Below are positions 22,641 to 35,274 of a stretch of 64,000 nucleotides of DNA, one piece after another. Location of the stretch: assembly GCA_019009955.1 (NCBI GenBank), contig CM032232.1, positions 74,564,501 to 74,628,500 on the forward strand, given 5' to 3'. The notes under the pieces are model-generated. The model was not told where the DNA came from and made no database searches. It was given only the letters and a program-made list of their open reading frames with translations. Within the stretch, counting starts at the first letter, position 1, and every line of letters starts with the position of its first letter. Made by a program: the position numbers and the translations under genes. The DNA comes from Riptortus pedestris. Taxonomy: Eukaryota > Arthropoda > Insecta > Hemiptera > Alydidae.

Positions 22641-23955
22641 TAGCTCAGATACCCGGCTTCGCCCGGGAATTGATTTGAGGCTGAATGGTGATGGTATTTT
22701 TTTGGCAAGGCTTTACTTTGCACAATATTTTGACATTTACCCGTCCCAGTGTTTAGGATTAATACCCGTTGTTGGCATTTGTTAATAATAAAATTAATTT
22801 TTTATGTAAGTCTTCACTGTCCTCCAAATTGTCATATTTCCCGTCTCCTGTGCATTATGCATAGATTTCAGCTATTAAGGACAAAATATTAACGTTGATT
22901 TGAATTAATTTTTCCTGCTGAGGTACCTGATAGTTCAAATAGGAATGAATTCTTGAGCATATCAATATTTCTACGCAAATTACTTGCTCCACACATTGTT
23001 CCTGGAGAAATGTATAAAAAAAAGTTAATCTAAATAACAAAGTAAACAACTTTTGTTATGTGCATGTTTATCGAAAAACAAAGAGACAATGAAATATCGA
23101 GAATTTTTATTTCAACCTCCCTTATAACCCCCACTCCCGTTCTAACCTAAAAATTTTAATATAGCTTATAATCATGGAAGAATTAATGCTAATTGACATA
23201 CCGAGTTTTGTAAAGTTCGGTTTAATCGTTAGCGCCCAATAAATTAGTTGACTCCCGCTTTAGTTTATAGTGTATATCTCGTTTATACATTGTTAAAAGA
23301 CAAAAATGAATATTGCAAAAGTTACTCTAAATAACAAAATAAACATCTTTTGTTATGTTCATATTTGCCGAAAAACGAATAGAAAACGAAATACCGCTAT
23401 TTTAAATTCAGGCCTTCCCTACAACCCCCACTCCTGCCCGTCCCTAGAAATGTTGGTATGGCTTATTATAATGAAAGCGTTAGTGCTAATACACATACCG
23501 AGTTTTATTTATTTCGGTTGGGTCTTTTGTCCCAAATAAAAGTGTTCACTTCCGCTATAGGTTTTAGCGTATATCTCGTTTATAATTCAGTATAAGAAAA
23601 AAGTGTATATAACAAAAGTTACTCTAAATAACAAAATAAACAACTTTTTTTATGTGCATATTTGCCAAAAAACCAATAGGAAACGAAATATCGCTATTTT
23701 TAATTTCAGGCCTTCCTTATAACCCCCACGTTCGTCTCAGAGAAAATTAAGATAGCCTAAAGTCTAAGTTGGGTTAGTAGTAATATACATACCAAGTTTC
23801 ATAAAATTCGGTTCTGCCGTTTATACGTGAAAAGGTAACAAACAAACACACACCAAAGAAACAAAATGCAGTTATGGTGTCTATGACATGTGAAACGAAA
23901 AGTTATCGTGAAATTTCGAGAAATAAATCAATGTACAGACCGAGTTTACAATTTT

Positions 23956-23957
<2 letters not shown>
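22641..23957 (+). mobile_element. Family B copy 3
   Basis: It starts CTAGCTCAGATACCCGG with the intact CCCGGCTTCGCCCGGG hairpin. Module blocks are CATACCGAGTTTTGTAAAGT (about 23200), CATACCGAGTTTTATTTATT (about 23496) and CATACCAAGTTTCATAAAAT (about 23787), again near 300 bp apart. It ends GAGTTTACAATTTTATAC and runs into (TA)n. It lies in the same orientation as its host family A copy, opposite to the arrangement in copies 4 and 6. Confidence 0.75.
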
Positions 23958-24000
<43 letters not shown>

Positions 24001-24460
24001 TGTTACCGCTCTAGCGGCCGCAAACTTTTTCTTAGCGTTACCAAACTTGATATATAATTGTTTTATACAAAAAGAAAGATCAGGTTCGTTAATGGCTGAA
24101 ATCTGAGAAGTGGGAGGGGGGGGGGGTATAGAGGAGGAGAATTTAGAAAATTCTTAATATCTCCGTTATTATGCGTCGGATTGAAAACTTGTATAGAGAC
24201 AACCTTATTGCAAATGTAATGTTCTATAAATGTTGTTATGTACATTTTTTCACTATCTTGATTATTAACTGAGGAATTTACATTTTTTAGTTTTCGGTCT
24301 TTAGAGAAAATCCCACTCCTGCTCATCTCACACTAACAATATTCTATTATGTTATGAAGCACTTCATTTGAAGCTTTAATACCAAATATTGTTCTCCTGG
24401 AACTTTTAGGTTTTGAAATAAATGCCAACACGTGGCGCACGTGGGAAATCTTCTTAGTTA

Positions 24461-24475
24461 ACGCAGTCCCTGCGT
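24461..24475 (+). other. 3' terminal hairpin of family A
   Basis: ACGCAG TCC CTGCGT is a perfect 6-bp stem with a 3-nt loop, 10-12 bp from the T-rich end of the element. Helitron-type elements have a short GC hairpin just inside the 3' end. Helentron (Helitron2) types lack the CTRR ending and often terminate in T. Confidence 0.7.
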
Positions 24476-24486
24476 GACGGATTTTT

Positions 24487-26349
24487 AGTAACGAGACATG
24501 CTGTACAGATCTAAGTACAGACGTCACGACGAAACTGTGAAATTCGGTTTGGCGAAGGCCAAAGTGTGCCTTTGACATTTGAAAACTAGTAAAGAAAAAC
24601 TTCTTTAATTTTTACATAAATGTAAAAAAGCATGTTAACATTCAATTTACCTGTCTTATTCGAAAATAATATTTTAATTAAGGATATTTAGATACTGGTT
24701 TAAAAATTGTCCGAAGAATTTTGTGTATTTAGGCTTTGTAAATATTAAATTTGTTTCAGTCTATCAAAGAAATCAAATTAATGAATAAACTGCATCTCAC
24801 ATGCAAGTCATTTAAAGAAAAAATTAAGAAATTAAGCGTTCCTCTTTGTTTAGCGGAAACCTTTGAGTCGAGTGTTTGATTTCCACTAGTGCAAAGGGAA
24901 TTTATTTAGTTAGGGCCCCATTAAATAAAACTCCACTAACGGTAGAACAGACTAACTCTTTCCCATTAATTTTAGATACAAGATGTAACCAATTCTCACA
25001 TTTCATAAAACAACATTTCCTGTAAAAGAAATTCTAGCATATGTCGAATTGTTCCTGGGCATTGGAAATGCACTGTAAAATCAAATATTTTAATAGAAGA
25101 TGGACTCTCTCACTAATTGGCGGAAAATTAATCACCAGACAAATTTGTGACATTTTAAATTTAACAACCCTCGATTTATAGAGGTAGAAATAAATTGTCA
25201 CTGGTTCCGTCTGCCATAGTTGGAAAAATAATCCCCCCAAAAAATTATAGAACTAGAATTACTTCGATTCGAATTTCCTGTGACATATTTTAAATCCTTC
25301 GTTTTTACTATTTTATAAAAGCTCGATCCAACCAAATATATTTTTTGTCAATTTTGTTATGAATTTGAAGTGATGGTTTTTTAGAATGCATACTATAGGA
25401 AAGGCAGAGAATAGCATGAAGTAATTTGGATGCCATTTTGCATAAAGGAAATCTACGTTGCCTTTGCTACACATATGAGAAGAATTGTTGCCCCTTTTAT
25501 TCACTTGCTTCAAGAGTCACTTGTTGTCTTTCCCTGTGAGCTCATGCAGCTATGAAGATGAAGATAATAGTCTTCGAAAGAGCATAGAGCTGAAATAAAA
25601 ATTTGTGAAGAATTGGATGTCTTTTTCTCTCCCTAAGTCCATTGGATTTCATTTTGACACTCCCTGAATTGAAATTGACTTGTCTCGGTGTGATGTTTCT
25701 CGCATAACTCAAATATGACAAGCCCTACAATAACGAAATTTCATACTTGGCTATGATACAGATCTGTTACGTCTTTTGATAAGAATTAGGGCGAAGTGGA
25801 TGAAAATAAAATTGTAAATGTCTGCTTACTTATTACAGACATAGAAGATTTATATTGGACTTCTTTAATCATAAATATATTATGTTTTGTGAGATTTTTT
25901 GATCCGTTGCATTGAAACAGAAATGTCATATGTTACATTCAAATGAAATAATTTTCACTGAGCTGTCGCAAAACTTGGTATATTTAATTTAATTTGAATC
26001 CAAGGAAGTCGTCTGGTAAGCATCAGTTTTTTTTTTTTAATTTTAAATTGAATTTGCCTACAATATTTCTGTTTGGAATTAATTTTCATCCTGCACAGTG
26101 AGTTTTTCCTCTTCGACTATTTAGTTTTAGTATTCATTCTAGACTAGTCCCCCCGAGTATCATTTTTACCAATTAAACACATATTATTCCAAATAATCTA
26201 AAAATTACATACGGCTTTAGATTTGTCGAAAAATATTAGTATTATAAATAAAACTGTAGTGAAGGAATTTGTTATAACTACTTTTGTTCAAACCACGAAT
26301 CATCTCCTCTTTCCGTGAACGATGAAAAACCAGTAAGTTACAACGACAT
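24487..26349. other. AT-rich stretch with a possible SINE scrap
   Basis: At about 24851-24975 the text GAATTTATTTAGTTAGGGCC then CCATTAAATAAAACTCC resembles the SINE body, but no B box is clear. The rest shows no gene. Minus-strand frames at 25034-25513 are unrecognised. Confidence 0.45.
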
Positions 26350-26617
26350 TCTTCGTTTTTGTTTTATTTGGTTTTCTCCTCATTCAACGTGACAGCCGTT
26401 GAAGGGGAAAGTCTGATCACGTGTTGATATGGAAGTCTGGCGGGCAGAGAGCCAATTACCCGAGCCTGTACCCTGGAGACCAACCCAGACTTGGGGATGG
26501 CGACAGGAGTCAAGGTCGCTTCACAGCCACCGGTCCCTGCCTCTGCATACCAAACCATTACGCTCCCTGACCAACGTCACTGTCTCCATTCACGCTCGTC
26601 AACGTCAATGTTATAAA
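26350..26617. other. GC-richer unidentified block
   Basis: This block stands out by base composition from the AT-rich DNA on both sides. It is open in several frames: 64 codons on the minus strand at 26364-26558, 69 on the plus strand at 26429-26638. A plus-strand frame starts MATGVKVASQPPVP near 26497 and ends after about 40 codons. Overlapping open frames on both strands are expected from base composition alone, and I recognise none. Family A copy 9 starts directly after it. Confidence 0.35.
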
Positions 26618-26621
26618 GCTT

Positions 26622-27960
26622 TAGCAGATTTCCCTTAACTATTGAAATTGTACTCATGACGCAATTTTAGAAAATGTCTACCCAGAATATGACGAAAATG
26701 AGGTTCATTCAAAACTATATATATTATTGTTATTATAGGCACTTTAAGATCTTTTGCCACCACACGGATTGCGGACCAGAGGGATTCCCGAGTAGAGTTT
26801 TACACAGTGGGTGATTAGCTCTACGTGCAAACCCCAGGAGGACCTGGAATGAGTGGTCTCCATTAGACTGACTCGGGAGAAAGGCAGTGGTCATATCACC
26901 AAAGGCCAGTTTGCTAGTCAACGGGATCTAGGAGAGTCAGTTTCCTTAGCCATACCGACGGGTTGCCAGATTTACTCACTAGACTTCAGCCATTCCAATG
27001 CAACCACGATACCAGCTCGCCCTGTTAGCGAGCCATTTCACTACCGCCGCAGTTATCCAAACAATTACTGACCTGTTCCATGACTCGAGGTTGTGATCTA
27101 AAATCGGATTCTATACCACTGATCTATGGGCACCCTCCATATACATAGGAGTATATATACATATATATGCGTGAGCGAGTGTTTGTGTGTCTGTTAACGC
27201 TCTATTGGTCGCAGTTTTGGTTTGATCGTAACCAAAATCGATATATATTCGTTTTATGTAAATCTAAAGATCGAGTTCGTTAACGGTAGAAATTGGATCA
27301 GAGGGGGGGGGGTATTAGAGGTGGGCGGTTTATGAAAATTTGGAGTTGGATAGAATAATTACATAGAACCAATCTCATTGCAAATGCAATACAGAATAAA
27401 TATTGTTACACATACTTTTTCTCTAATCTAAATATTAACCATGATATTTGCAGTTTTAGTTTGCAGCCATTAGTATATCCCACTCCAACTCATATCTTAT
27501 TAACAATAAGCTATTAAATAATGAACCAACTTTTTTGAAAATTGAATACCAGATATTGTTCCCATTGAAGTTTTACAGTGTCAGATGCATGCAAATACGT
27601 TGTGAGATGACGCTATCAATTAAGATGTTACGTCCTTTATTCGGTGTTCATTTGATTTGGACCGTACTTGATATTTAACGTATTTAATCAATTAATTTAT
27701 TTATTTATTTATTTATTTTTAAAGTCAATGGACGTTAATGGCTGAAATAAGGTAACTGGAGAGGTTTAGAGAGAGGATATAATTCAGAAATTCATGACAT
27801 CTTCGTTATTATGCATCGTATCGAAAAATGTATTAATAACAATATTGCTAATGATGTTGATGCCCAACAATTGTTGTCCAATACCTGATTTCGTAGCTTA
27901 AATATTAAGCGAGGTATTTGTAATCTCTTGTTTTCAGTAAAGCCCCTCATACTGTACATT
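26622..27960 (+). mobile_element. Family A copy 9 with an unidentified insert
   Basis: The 5' end TTTAGCAGATTTCCCTTAAC, the block GACGAAAATGAGGTTCATTC and a short TA tract lead to an unrelated block at about 26738-27140. The family resumes with GTCTGTTAACGCTCTATTGG and GTCGCAGTTTTGGTTTGATC, then two modules, the second around 27720-27960. The 3' hairpin is missing. Confidence 0.65.
26738..27140. other. Unidentified 400-bp insert in family A copy 9
   Basis: The block is clearly less AT-rich than family A and sits at its internal microsatellite (ACTATATATATTATTG before it, GTATATATACATATATATGC after it). No A or B box, no obvious terminal repeat and no recognised frame was found. Minus-strand (62 codons) and plus-strand (72 codons) frames overlap and look incidental. 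Confidence 0.4.
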
Positions 27961-29049
27961 GTATTCCAAATAATATAAAAATTACCATCCTCAGAGGGTT
28001 AATACGGAAAGTAATACAGTGAAAACACATATACAAACCACTATAGTCTTAGCTACACCCCATTTTACCCATAATAATATTTCTGGTAGAAGCGATGTGT
28101 TGTCATGTGTGCACCAACCTCACTACCGTATTACCTTTTAGAAAATTCGTTAATAAAGTAGCAGTAAATAAATAAATAACGCAGAGTTGTTTAATAACTA
28201 GGATTTTGAACCATTTTTAGAGCCTATACCTTTGATGAGTTTCCTTGCACTTAATTAATCCTTTTCTTGCTCCAATATGTACCGTTGGGCGATCACAGAG
28301 GCCTCTTTAGAAGCTACCCACTGTTTCGGCTTCGTCGACCATCAATAATTTGTTCACAACATTAACTTTGTATTGACCAAGTCGAGTAAGGGATATTTTT
28401 GAAACGTTTAATAGTTTTGATTCCCTAAGTTAACCTCTATTGGGTCTTAATTATTGTAAAACCAAGGACCACGGAGATTTGGAATGTATGTTGCGGCAAG
28501 CCTCTGAAAAATACAATTCATTTTTTATCAAAAATATCTGATTAAATCTTAGATAATGTAAACCGAGGCTACTACAGCCCTAAGATGGTTTACGTTATCA
28601 GTAAAGTTTTAAACAAAAATTTATTGAGGATCATAAAATTAAAGGGTAGATTTCTAGGGTTCCCAAAATATAATTTTATTGAAAGTAACGCTCCGCCCTT
28701 CTTATAAGATAATATACTGAGAAATTATCTGCGTTAATTCTACAACCCCATTTTTATTACGAAATTTGAAAATTAATAAGTAATAAGAATAAAAAGTATT
28801 TTAGTGAAAACTGCCCATTTAGTTGAATCTAAATTTAGTGATACTTCTTAAATAATTTTCTCTATTTAATTTCATTATGCAAATAGTTTTTAATTATTTA
28901 TATCTTAAGAAAAACGAAAATGAATATCATTGGTTCCGTAAAAGTTGAACGACAAACGCCTGCCACACATCTTTGTTGGATCTTTGCTAGAATTCGCTAC
29001 TATATTGCCCCTTGACATTTAGTATGTACAGGGATATGTACAAACTTTA
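27961..29049. other. AT-rich stretch without a recognised gene
   Basis: Nothing recognised on either strand. Confidence 0.6.
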
Positions 29050-29682
29050 AAAAAAAATACCGTCACGAAGGGGCTGCGTTAACTAAGGAGATTTCCCACG
29101 CGCTCCACTTATTTGCATTTATCTCAAAACGTAAAATTTCTTTCTGAACAATATTTGGTAATAATACTTCAAATAAAGTGCTTCATACGAGTATAATAAC
29201 AGCTTTTTTTAAAATATTACATGAGTAGGAGTGGGTATTGTAAGCCGAAAACTAAAAAAATGAATAGTTCTCTGTTAGAAATCAAGATAGTGTAAAAACC
29301 TACATAACAACAATTTTAGAAAACTATTGATTGATTCTATACAATATTTCGATCCAACGCATAATAACGGAGATATTAAGAATTTTCGAAATTTCCCCCT
29401 CTCACTTGTCAGATTTCAGCCATTAACGAACTTGATCTTTAGTTTCACATAAAAACTATTAAATATCAATTTCGGAAACTATCAAACAAAAATTGCGACC
29501 ACTATAGAGTTAGCAGATAATCATATATTAAGATAATTTTGAACGGACCTCATTTTCGTCAACTCCTAAGTAGGATCGATGGACATTTGATAATATACTG
29601 AGATGATAATATTTGATAATTTTCGAAAAATTTCGTCATGAGTACAACTTCAATAGCTGATTTTCATTAAGAGAAACGTGCT
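29050..29682 (-). mobile_element. Family A copy 10, complete short form
   Basis: The plus strand reads ATACCGTCACGAAGGGGCTG then CGTTAACTAAGGAGATTTCC, the inverted 3' end with hairpin remnant. The body has CGAAATTTCCCCCTCTCACT and GATTTCAGCCATTAACGAAC, a reduced microsatellite near 29520, and the inverted 5' end CAATAGCTGATTTTCATTAA then GAGAAACGTGCTAAAA. A stretch at about 29590-29625 is a small local duplication. Confidence 0.75.
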
Positions 29683-30410
29683 AAAATGATTCCATAAATA
29701 TTTTCTGAGCTAATAGGAACAGTGAAATTTGAGGGTTTTTAATTTAAAATGAAAATACAAAACATGTTGGTCAGGGACACACATACGTTCCACTAAAATG
29801 AGCTCTATTCTGATATAAACTATGCTAAATATCATTAAATATACACCACTTAGAGTTTTAATAAGGGAGATTCACAGTATATTTCGAAATTACCGGGATA
29901 CGTTCAAACAACACCGTGACATACTACAGACAGACATTTGCTGTGGCGAAATGCCAAGTTTTAAGCACACTGATTAAATTGAAACTAGCATCACTTGATC
30001 GATTAAATGTACCAAATGGCATTCATTATAATTTATGCGAATTCTGTAGTAAGCTGACACGGGCAATATAATTCATAAGGCATGAGGGATGGAGATATTA
30101 CCGTAAAACCTGTTTAAGAGCGGCCCTGGATTATGCAAGATAATTTGAATCTTCAATGGCGGGCATGAACAGTACCGCATTCCTTTTACTATGACCGTGT
30201 TACGCCTTACCGGCCCATTCTGTTATGCTTTTAATAATTATATATAACCTTTAAACGCTCTGAATAGCTAATTGCATTGTCAATGGAATTTCTGTTATAA
30301 ATATTCCTCCCTCACATTCCACTTCTTTATTTCAGTAAGTGTTTGTGCGCGCTTGTACCTCTGTTCGTGATTTATATTGTATCAATATGTTGCAAAGTCC
30401 ATTAGACAAG
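29683..30410. other. AT-rich stretch without a recognised gene
   Basis: Nothing recognised on either strand. Confidence 0.6.
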
Positions 30411-31029
30411 AAAGTCCGTCACGCAGGGGGTGCGTAAACTAAGCAGATTCCCTTAGAAGGAGGGGGAGGTCAACTGAACGTATTTGTTTGTATCTCGTAT
30501 AATAAAGGTTTGTTGAAAACAATATTCGGTGTTTAACCTTGTAATGAAGTATTTCATGACACAACAGCTTATTATTAATATTACACTAGTAGGGGTTTAC
30601 TGGAAGCTGAAAACAATAAAATGCAAATATCTCCGTTAATACTCATTATACGGAAAATATTATAGAGCAATATTTATAGTAAATTTAATTTTTAATAAGA
30701 TTGTCTTTACACAATTTTTCGATCCGACGTATAGTAACGGAGATATATGGATTTTTCGAAATTCCTTCTCTCTAAACCCCCCTCCCCCTTGCCCGATTCC
30801 AGCTGTTATCGAACTTGATCTTTCTTTTTACATAAAACGACTAAATATCGACTTTGGAAACGGTTAAACAATAATTACAACCACTAGAGCGGTAACAGAC
30901 CAATATTTATATATACAGTTTTGAACGGACCTCATTTTCGTCATCTCCGTTGGACATTTGAAGACAAATTTTGAAAATTGTGTCATGAGTACGACCTAAA
31001 TAGCTGACTTCCTTTAAGGGATATCTGTT
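30411..31029 (-). mobile_element. Family A copy 11, complete short form
   Basis: About 619 bp. The inverted 3' end AAAGTCCGTCACGCAGGGGG then TGCGTAAACTAAGCAGATTC is at the left. The body, C-rich run and ACCACTAGAGCGGTAACAGA lead to a short TA tract, then GAACGGACCTCATTTTCGTC and the inverted 5' end TTTAAGGGATATCTGTTAAAA at the right. Confidence 0.8.
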
Positions 31030-31770
31030 AAAATATTCCGAAATTCAAACATCCCATTGATCTCGCGAACTGGTAAGACTGATTTTCGCGTGAACGAACA
31101 AGAGAATATGAAGTCCACATGGACATGCAGTGCTTTCCCATTGCCTTCAACATCAGATCATCCAACAATATAGGCATCATGTGGAATATTCCATTCACAC
31201 CAATTATGGCATGAATAGAGAAAATTTTACTCTCCAGAGTTGTTAGATAACCTTCCCTCAGTAGCATGTAGCCTGCATATGCTGACTAACTTTAGGCATT
31301 AGTTTGAGCAAGCAGAATACAACTTTAATCTACCCTCCAGTCTTGCCCCACTTTCATATTGTTTGAGAGAACAGGTGGGAAAGAGAAGGAGGCGTAAGCA
31401 AGCAAGAAAACGCACACACTCAAGAAACTTTAAAAATTGCAATAATCAATCAGTCTGAGTGAATTGTATGCTCAACAAATAGTTATATAATGATGCTTTA
31501 ATTGTCGGCCATTAGCCAGAGGCCTAAAGGCAACATAGATGTGGGAGGCAAGTACAATGACGAGAACATCCATTATTGGCTTAGGCCAGCAGTTTAAGCA
31601 ACAATGCCTATCAGCTGATTTATGGGCAGGCTTGTCTTGAACCAATATCCCATCAAAATGCCTTATTGTGTGGCTTCTACTAAATTAACTTCTTGGCTTC
31701 CCATACCGAGAATAGTTTCAAAGAGAGTAAAATCGGCAATTGTATTTATCAAAACATGCAGTAAGATAAC
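31030..31770. other. Stretch with unrecognised minus-strand frames
   Basis: A 79-codon minus-strand frame (31028-31267) and, further upstream on the same strand (about 31500-31735), a frame with several stops that reads GILMGYWFKTSLP between two of them. The sequence is less AT-rich than average. It may be the decayed remains of one coding sequence, but I cannot assign it to a family. Confidence 0.3.
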
Positions 31771-32409
31771 AAAAAAAATCTTTCACGCTGGGGCTGCGTA
31801 CACTAAGCAGCATGCTGGGGTCGCTACGGGCCTGGCGACGTCTATTCATCATTTTTTCTACAGTTAGAAATGGGACTTGAAATTTAATCTTGGACTGCTA
31901 AAATTTAATGCCTTAGGTTTCTAAAAGAAAAAATATCATTGGTAGGAGTGGGTTTTGCAGAAGACTGAAAACCAAAGGTATGCCAATATCTAGGTTACTA
32001 TACCTCTAAGAGAACAAACGTATCGAACAATAATTGCACAGAATTAAATTAAAAAAAAGACTGTTTATTTAACATTTTTTCGATCCGGCATAATAAAAGA
32101 AATATTTTGAATTTTATTTTTCTCTTCAGTTATGCTCCACCTCCAATGAAACCAATGAAAACAGTTACTCGTTGTGCTTTATTGGTTTGTCACTAATGTA
32201 AAACGAGAGTGAGGGCTTAATCATGAGGATTAAAGGTAAAATATGCAAATATCAAGGATAATATAATAATGTGTAAAATAATAATTTTAGTTAATTAAAT
32301 TTGCAAATGGAATAGACATAAGACAATTTACGATCCAATTCATCATTCCAGGTTTTTATTCCTCCTCGTCTAATAACACCCCCCTACTTGTCCCATTTCA
32401 GCATTTAAC

Positions 32410-32474
<65 letters not shown>
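31771..32474 (-). mobile_element. Family A copy 12, truncated at its microsatellite
   Basis: The inverted 3' end (AATCTTTCACGCTGGGGCTG then CGTACACTAAGCAG) is followed by two modules (around 31930-32120 and 32205-32405). The sequence then runs into a 64-bp (TA)n tract, beyond which no family 5' part is found. Confidence 0.65.
32410..32474. repeat. (TA)n microsatellite
   Basis: An uninterrupted TA tract of about 64 bp, ending family A copy 12. Confidence 0.95.
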
Positions 32475-32477
<3 letters not shown>

Positions 32478-33640
32478 CAATATCCTTTATCCAAAAAATA
32501 AAGGGTATGTCTTGAAACGGGCATGCATTCATCGGAAATGTCTTTTTTTTCTTTGTTTTGAGATCTTCAATATATTTTCAGATTGGAGGCGACCCTGGAG
32601 CATATTTTATTTCACATTCCAAATAAAATTTCGAGTCTTATTTCATTAGGAAGTATTATGTAAGGAAAATGATTTTGTGGTAACAGCATGCAGATGCCAT
32701 TTGTATCATTGCAGCTCATGGGAAGTCACGTTAGTTTGCGTAGGACCGGGTGATACACCTTTTTATATATTATGTCGGTATGGGCACAAAACATTGTGAC
32801 GTCGAGATAAACTTTTTAAGCAAATACTAAAAATTTAAAACGTTTTAGGGTAAGATTGAGTATAATGCAGTAATTAGTCATAATATAAGTAGAAACTCTT
32901 AATAACAAGAACAGTTCCATAACTAAACTATAAACAAGTTAAATAACAGAACTTTCAATTCCGCCTACAGTATGAAAATGAAAATATTAAGGTCTCATAA
33001 ACGTAATAGATACTGAAGAAATATACAATTTTCTTATTTTTGTTGGACCTAGTTTTAATTTGAATAAAGAAAATGGTGGTAGGATGTAAAATAGTTTAAC
33101 GCATCTTCATAAAGTTGAAAACACCCGAGGTGAATTTAAATATTGCAGCAAAATTAACTTGTTTAACGTTAGTGAATAATGTACTCGATAAACAACTACT
33201 GTAAGTTAATAAAAGCACACATTTTAATTATGAACTAGCTTATGACCCCTATTAGTGGAAAATGTCGAAATAGAAATGATGTCCTAAATGGAAACTGCAA
33301 AACTTTTTATTTTGAATAATTGTCGCATATCTGCATTTGTATTACTCGACATTTTGCGGTTTTCTAGTTATTTCCATGAAAATGAACGAACTTTCAAAAA
33401 TTTAAATTGTTAACCATTGATTATATATATACCCACCCCTAACCACCCCTAAATTTCATTTGAAAGGGTGGAAATTTTAACTTTTATTTGGGATTTATAT
33501 AAGAAAATCTATATTTTGTAAATAAAAGTATATTATACCAACAAAATATAAAAGACAAGTATATATAACGCGGATAGTTACCCAACTCGTTTTTTACTCT
33601 TCGTGGATTCGTTGTATACTAACTGACAGTATACTTGCAT
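32475..33640. other. AT-rich stretch without a recognised gene
   Basis: Nothing recognised on either strand. Confidence 0.6.
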
Positions 33641-33644
33641 ATAT

Positions 33645-33800
33645 GTATATATATATATATATATATATACGTAATTTTGATACCTGAGTTGACCTAAATT
33701 TCGTCATCTCCTAGATAGGATCGATTCCATTCCAATTTTTTTTTGAAAAATCACGTCAAGTGTAAAATTTCAAAAGCTGATTTCTCTTAAGGGAGCGGGA
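33645..33800 (-). mobile_element. Family A fragment 13 (5' end only)
   Basis: A TA tract is followed by TTTCGTCATCTCCTAGATAG then GATCGATTCC and AGCTGATTTCTCTTAAGGGA. This is the inverted family 5' block joined to the microsatellite, with no 3' body on the other side. Confidence 0.65.
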
Positions 33801-33936
33801 TGCCCATCGCAATAGCCGTGTATCGTGAGTTGTATACATTTGAGTCCGTCAGGGAAATCAGAGATAGTGTTGTTTAAAATTTAGTTGCTAGGACACGAAT
33901 ATATTTAGTGAAATTGGCATTAAAGCTCTGGCACTT

Positions 33937-33939
<3 letters not shown>

Positions 33940-33990
<51 letters not shown>
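33940..33990. repeat. (TA)n microsatellite
   Basis: A TA tract of about 51 bp with no clear family A or B flank. Confidence 0.95.
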
Positions 33991-33995
<5 letters not shown>

Positions 33996-35270
33996 AAAGA
34001 TAAATCTTGTACAAATAATAACAATATAGACACATTTTGTTTCTTTTTGAGTCTGGTAAATCCTAAAGCTCTGGCATATTACCCAATGTAATATATACAA
34101 TCAACGTGCTTTTGCAAGTAATCCTAAATTTTTGTTGCACTTATCCAGCAGAGTTCACAAGCTACGATTTTAAGGATTATTTGCCCACTAATTAGGAATG
34201 ATAATGATTTTTGTTACTTTATATTTATGTGGAGATTTTAATATTGTATATATGGTTTCTAGTTGCTAAGCTCATATAACATGACTTTTACATGAAACAT
34301 AAAAAAAGTATTAAAACAGAGTGTAGGTATATGCGATAAATTTAGCAAGTGTTGTGATAAATTGTGACGTATTAAATTTCATGGCCTTCAATGTTGTAGA
34401 GGAAAAAAATTAAATTGGAATTATATTATTCTGACTCGGCAGACTTTGATGAGTCTGAATTTTTCCTGGTGGAGTGAAATAAAGTTTTAGATATATTTTA
34501 TAGCTTACTGATGATTCGTAGAAGCAAAACTATCATTAATACTTATGTGTGAAAGTTGTACAAATACGAAGGGTAAATTCCATGCTAGCCCAGATTTCTT
34601 ATTCTCTCATGCCCTAGTAATAATAAAGGAGTATAAAAAACACAAATAAAAGTTATTTGCATTTTTTTAAAGAAATTAATTAAGTTTTAATATTTTCATT
34701 CCTTGACATTGAATATTCCGTAGTTCTCAACAGAGTGATTTCCAATGTTTTTAATTTATTCGTGAATTTAAACAATTCACCAGTAAAATGATAATATCCT
34801 TATGAATATTGAATTTTAATATTGCTTATAATGATTTTAAATTAATATGAGGAAATTTGATATTACTTTTCTCATTAAAAGTTCTAGTATTTAATAATAA
34901 AATTATTAAAATAGTAATTTCAATTCCAATAAAAAATTTAAAAAATCAAAAACATATTGCTGGCTAAGAACCAAAGCAGAATACTATGAAGTTTTTGTAC
35001 GGAAGGATATCCAGAAATATAATGCTTATTTATGATAGTTATGAATTGGGCCAACATTTCTTGTTTTATAAATTTGTTATTGACACATTCAAATATTTCT
35101 TAAAAATAAGAACCACTTATCAGAAAGTAATGGCCTACATTTCTGGTCTAATTTTAAATAAGTCCGCCAAAATGTCGAAAATGCTTATCGATTTACAGAT
35201 TTATTACAGTACATCCATGGGTAGTGTATTAATGCATCACATACTTGACTATTGATTGAAAGCTATAGTT
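33991..35270. other. AT-rich stretch without a recognised gene
   Basis: An 89-codon plus-strand frame (34986-35255) ends just before the piggyBac-like element. It has no recognised domain and an AT-driven composition. Confidence 0.5.
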
Positions 35271-35274
35271 TTAA

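Larger units (their letters stand above)
22494..24486 (+). mobile_element. Family A copy 8, well-preserved ends, split by family B
   Basis: The 5' end TTTTAGCAGATTTCCCTTAA followed by GGGGAATCAGCTATTGAGG is nearly intact. The block to GAGGTCCGTTGAAAAC reaches a TA tract at 22619, then family B, then a second TA tract at about 23966-23997. The body resumes with GTTACCGCTCTAGCGGCCGC. The 3' end has GTGGGAAATCTTCTTAGTTA, the perfect hairpin ACGCAG-TCC-CTGCGT at 24461-24475, and GACGGATTTTT. Both ends are present, so this copy and copy 5 define the family structure. Confidence 0.8.

Noticed and set aside
23306..23539. Frames at 13771-13989, 17323-17508 and 23306-23539 sharing a peptide with NPHSCPSLEMLVW
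   Set aside because: They are the same family B module read in frame. Similarity comes from repeat homology, and the frame is broken in copy 4.
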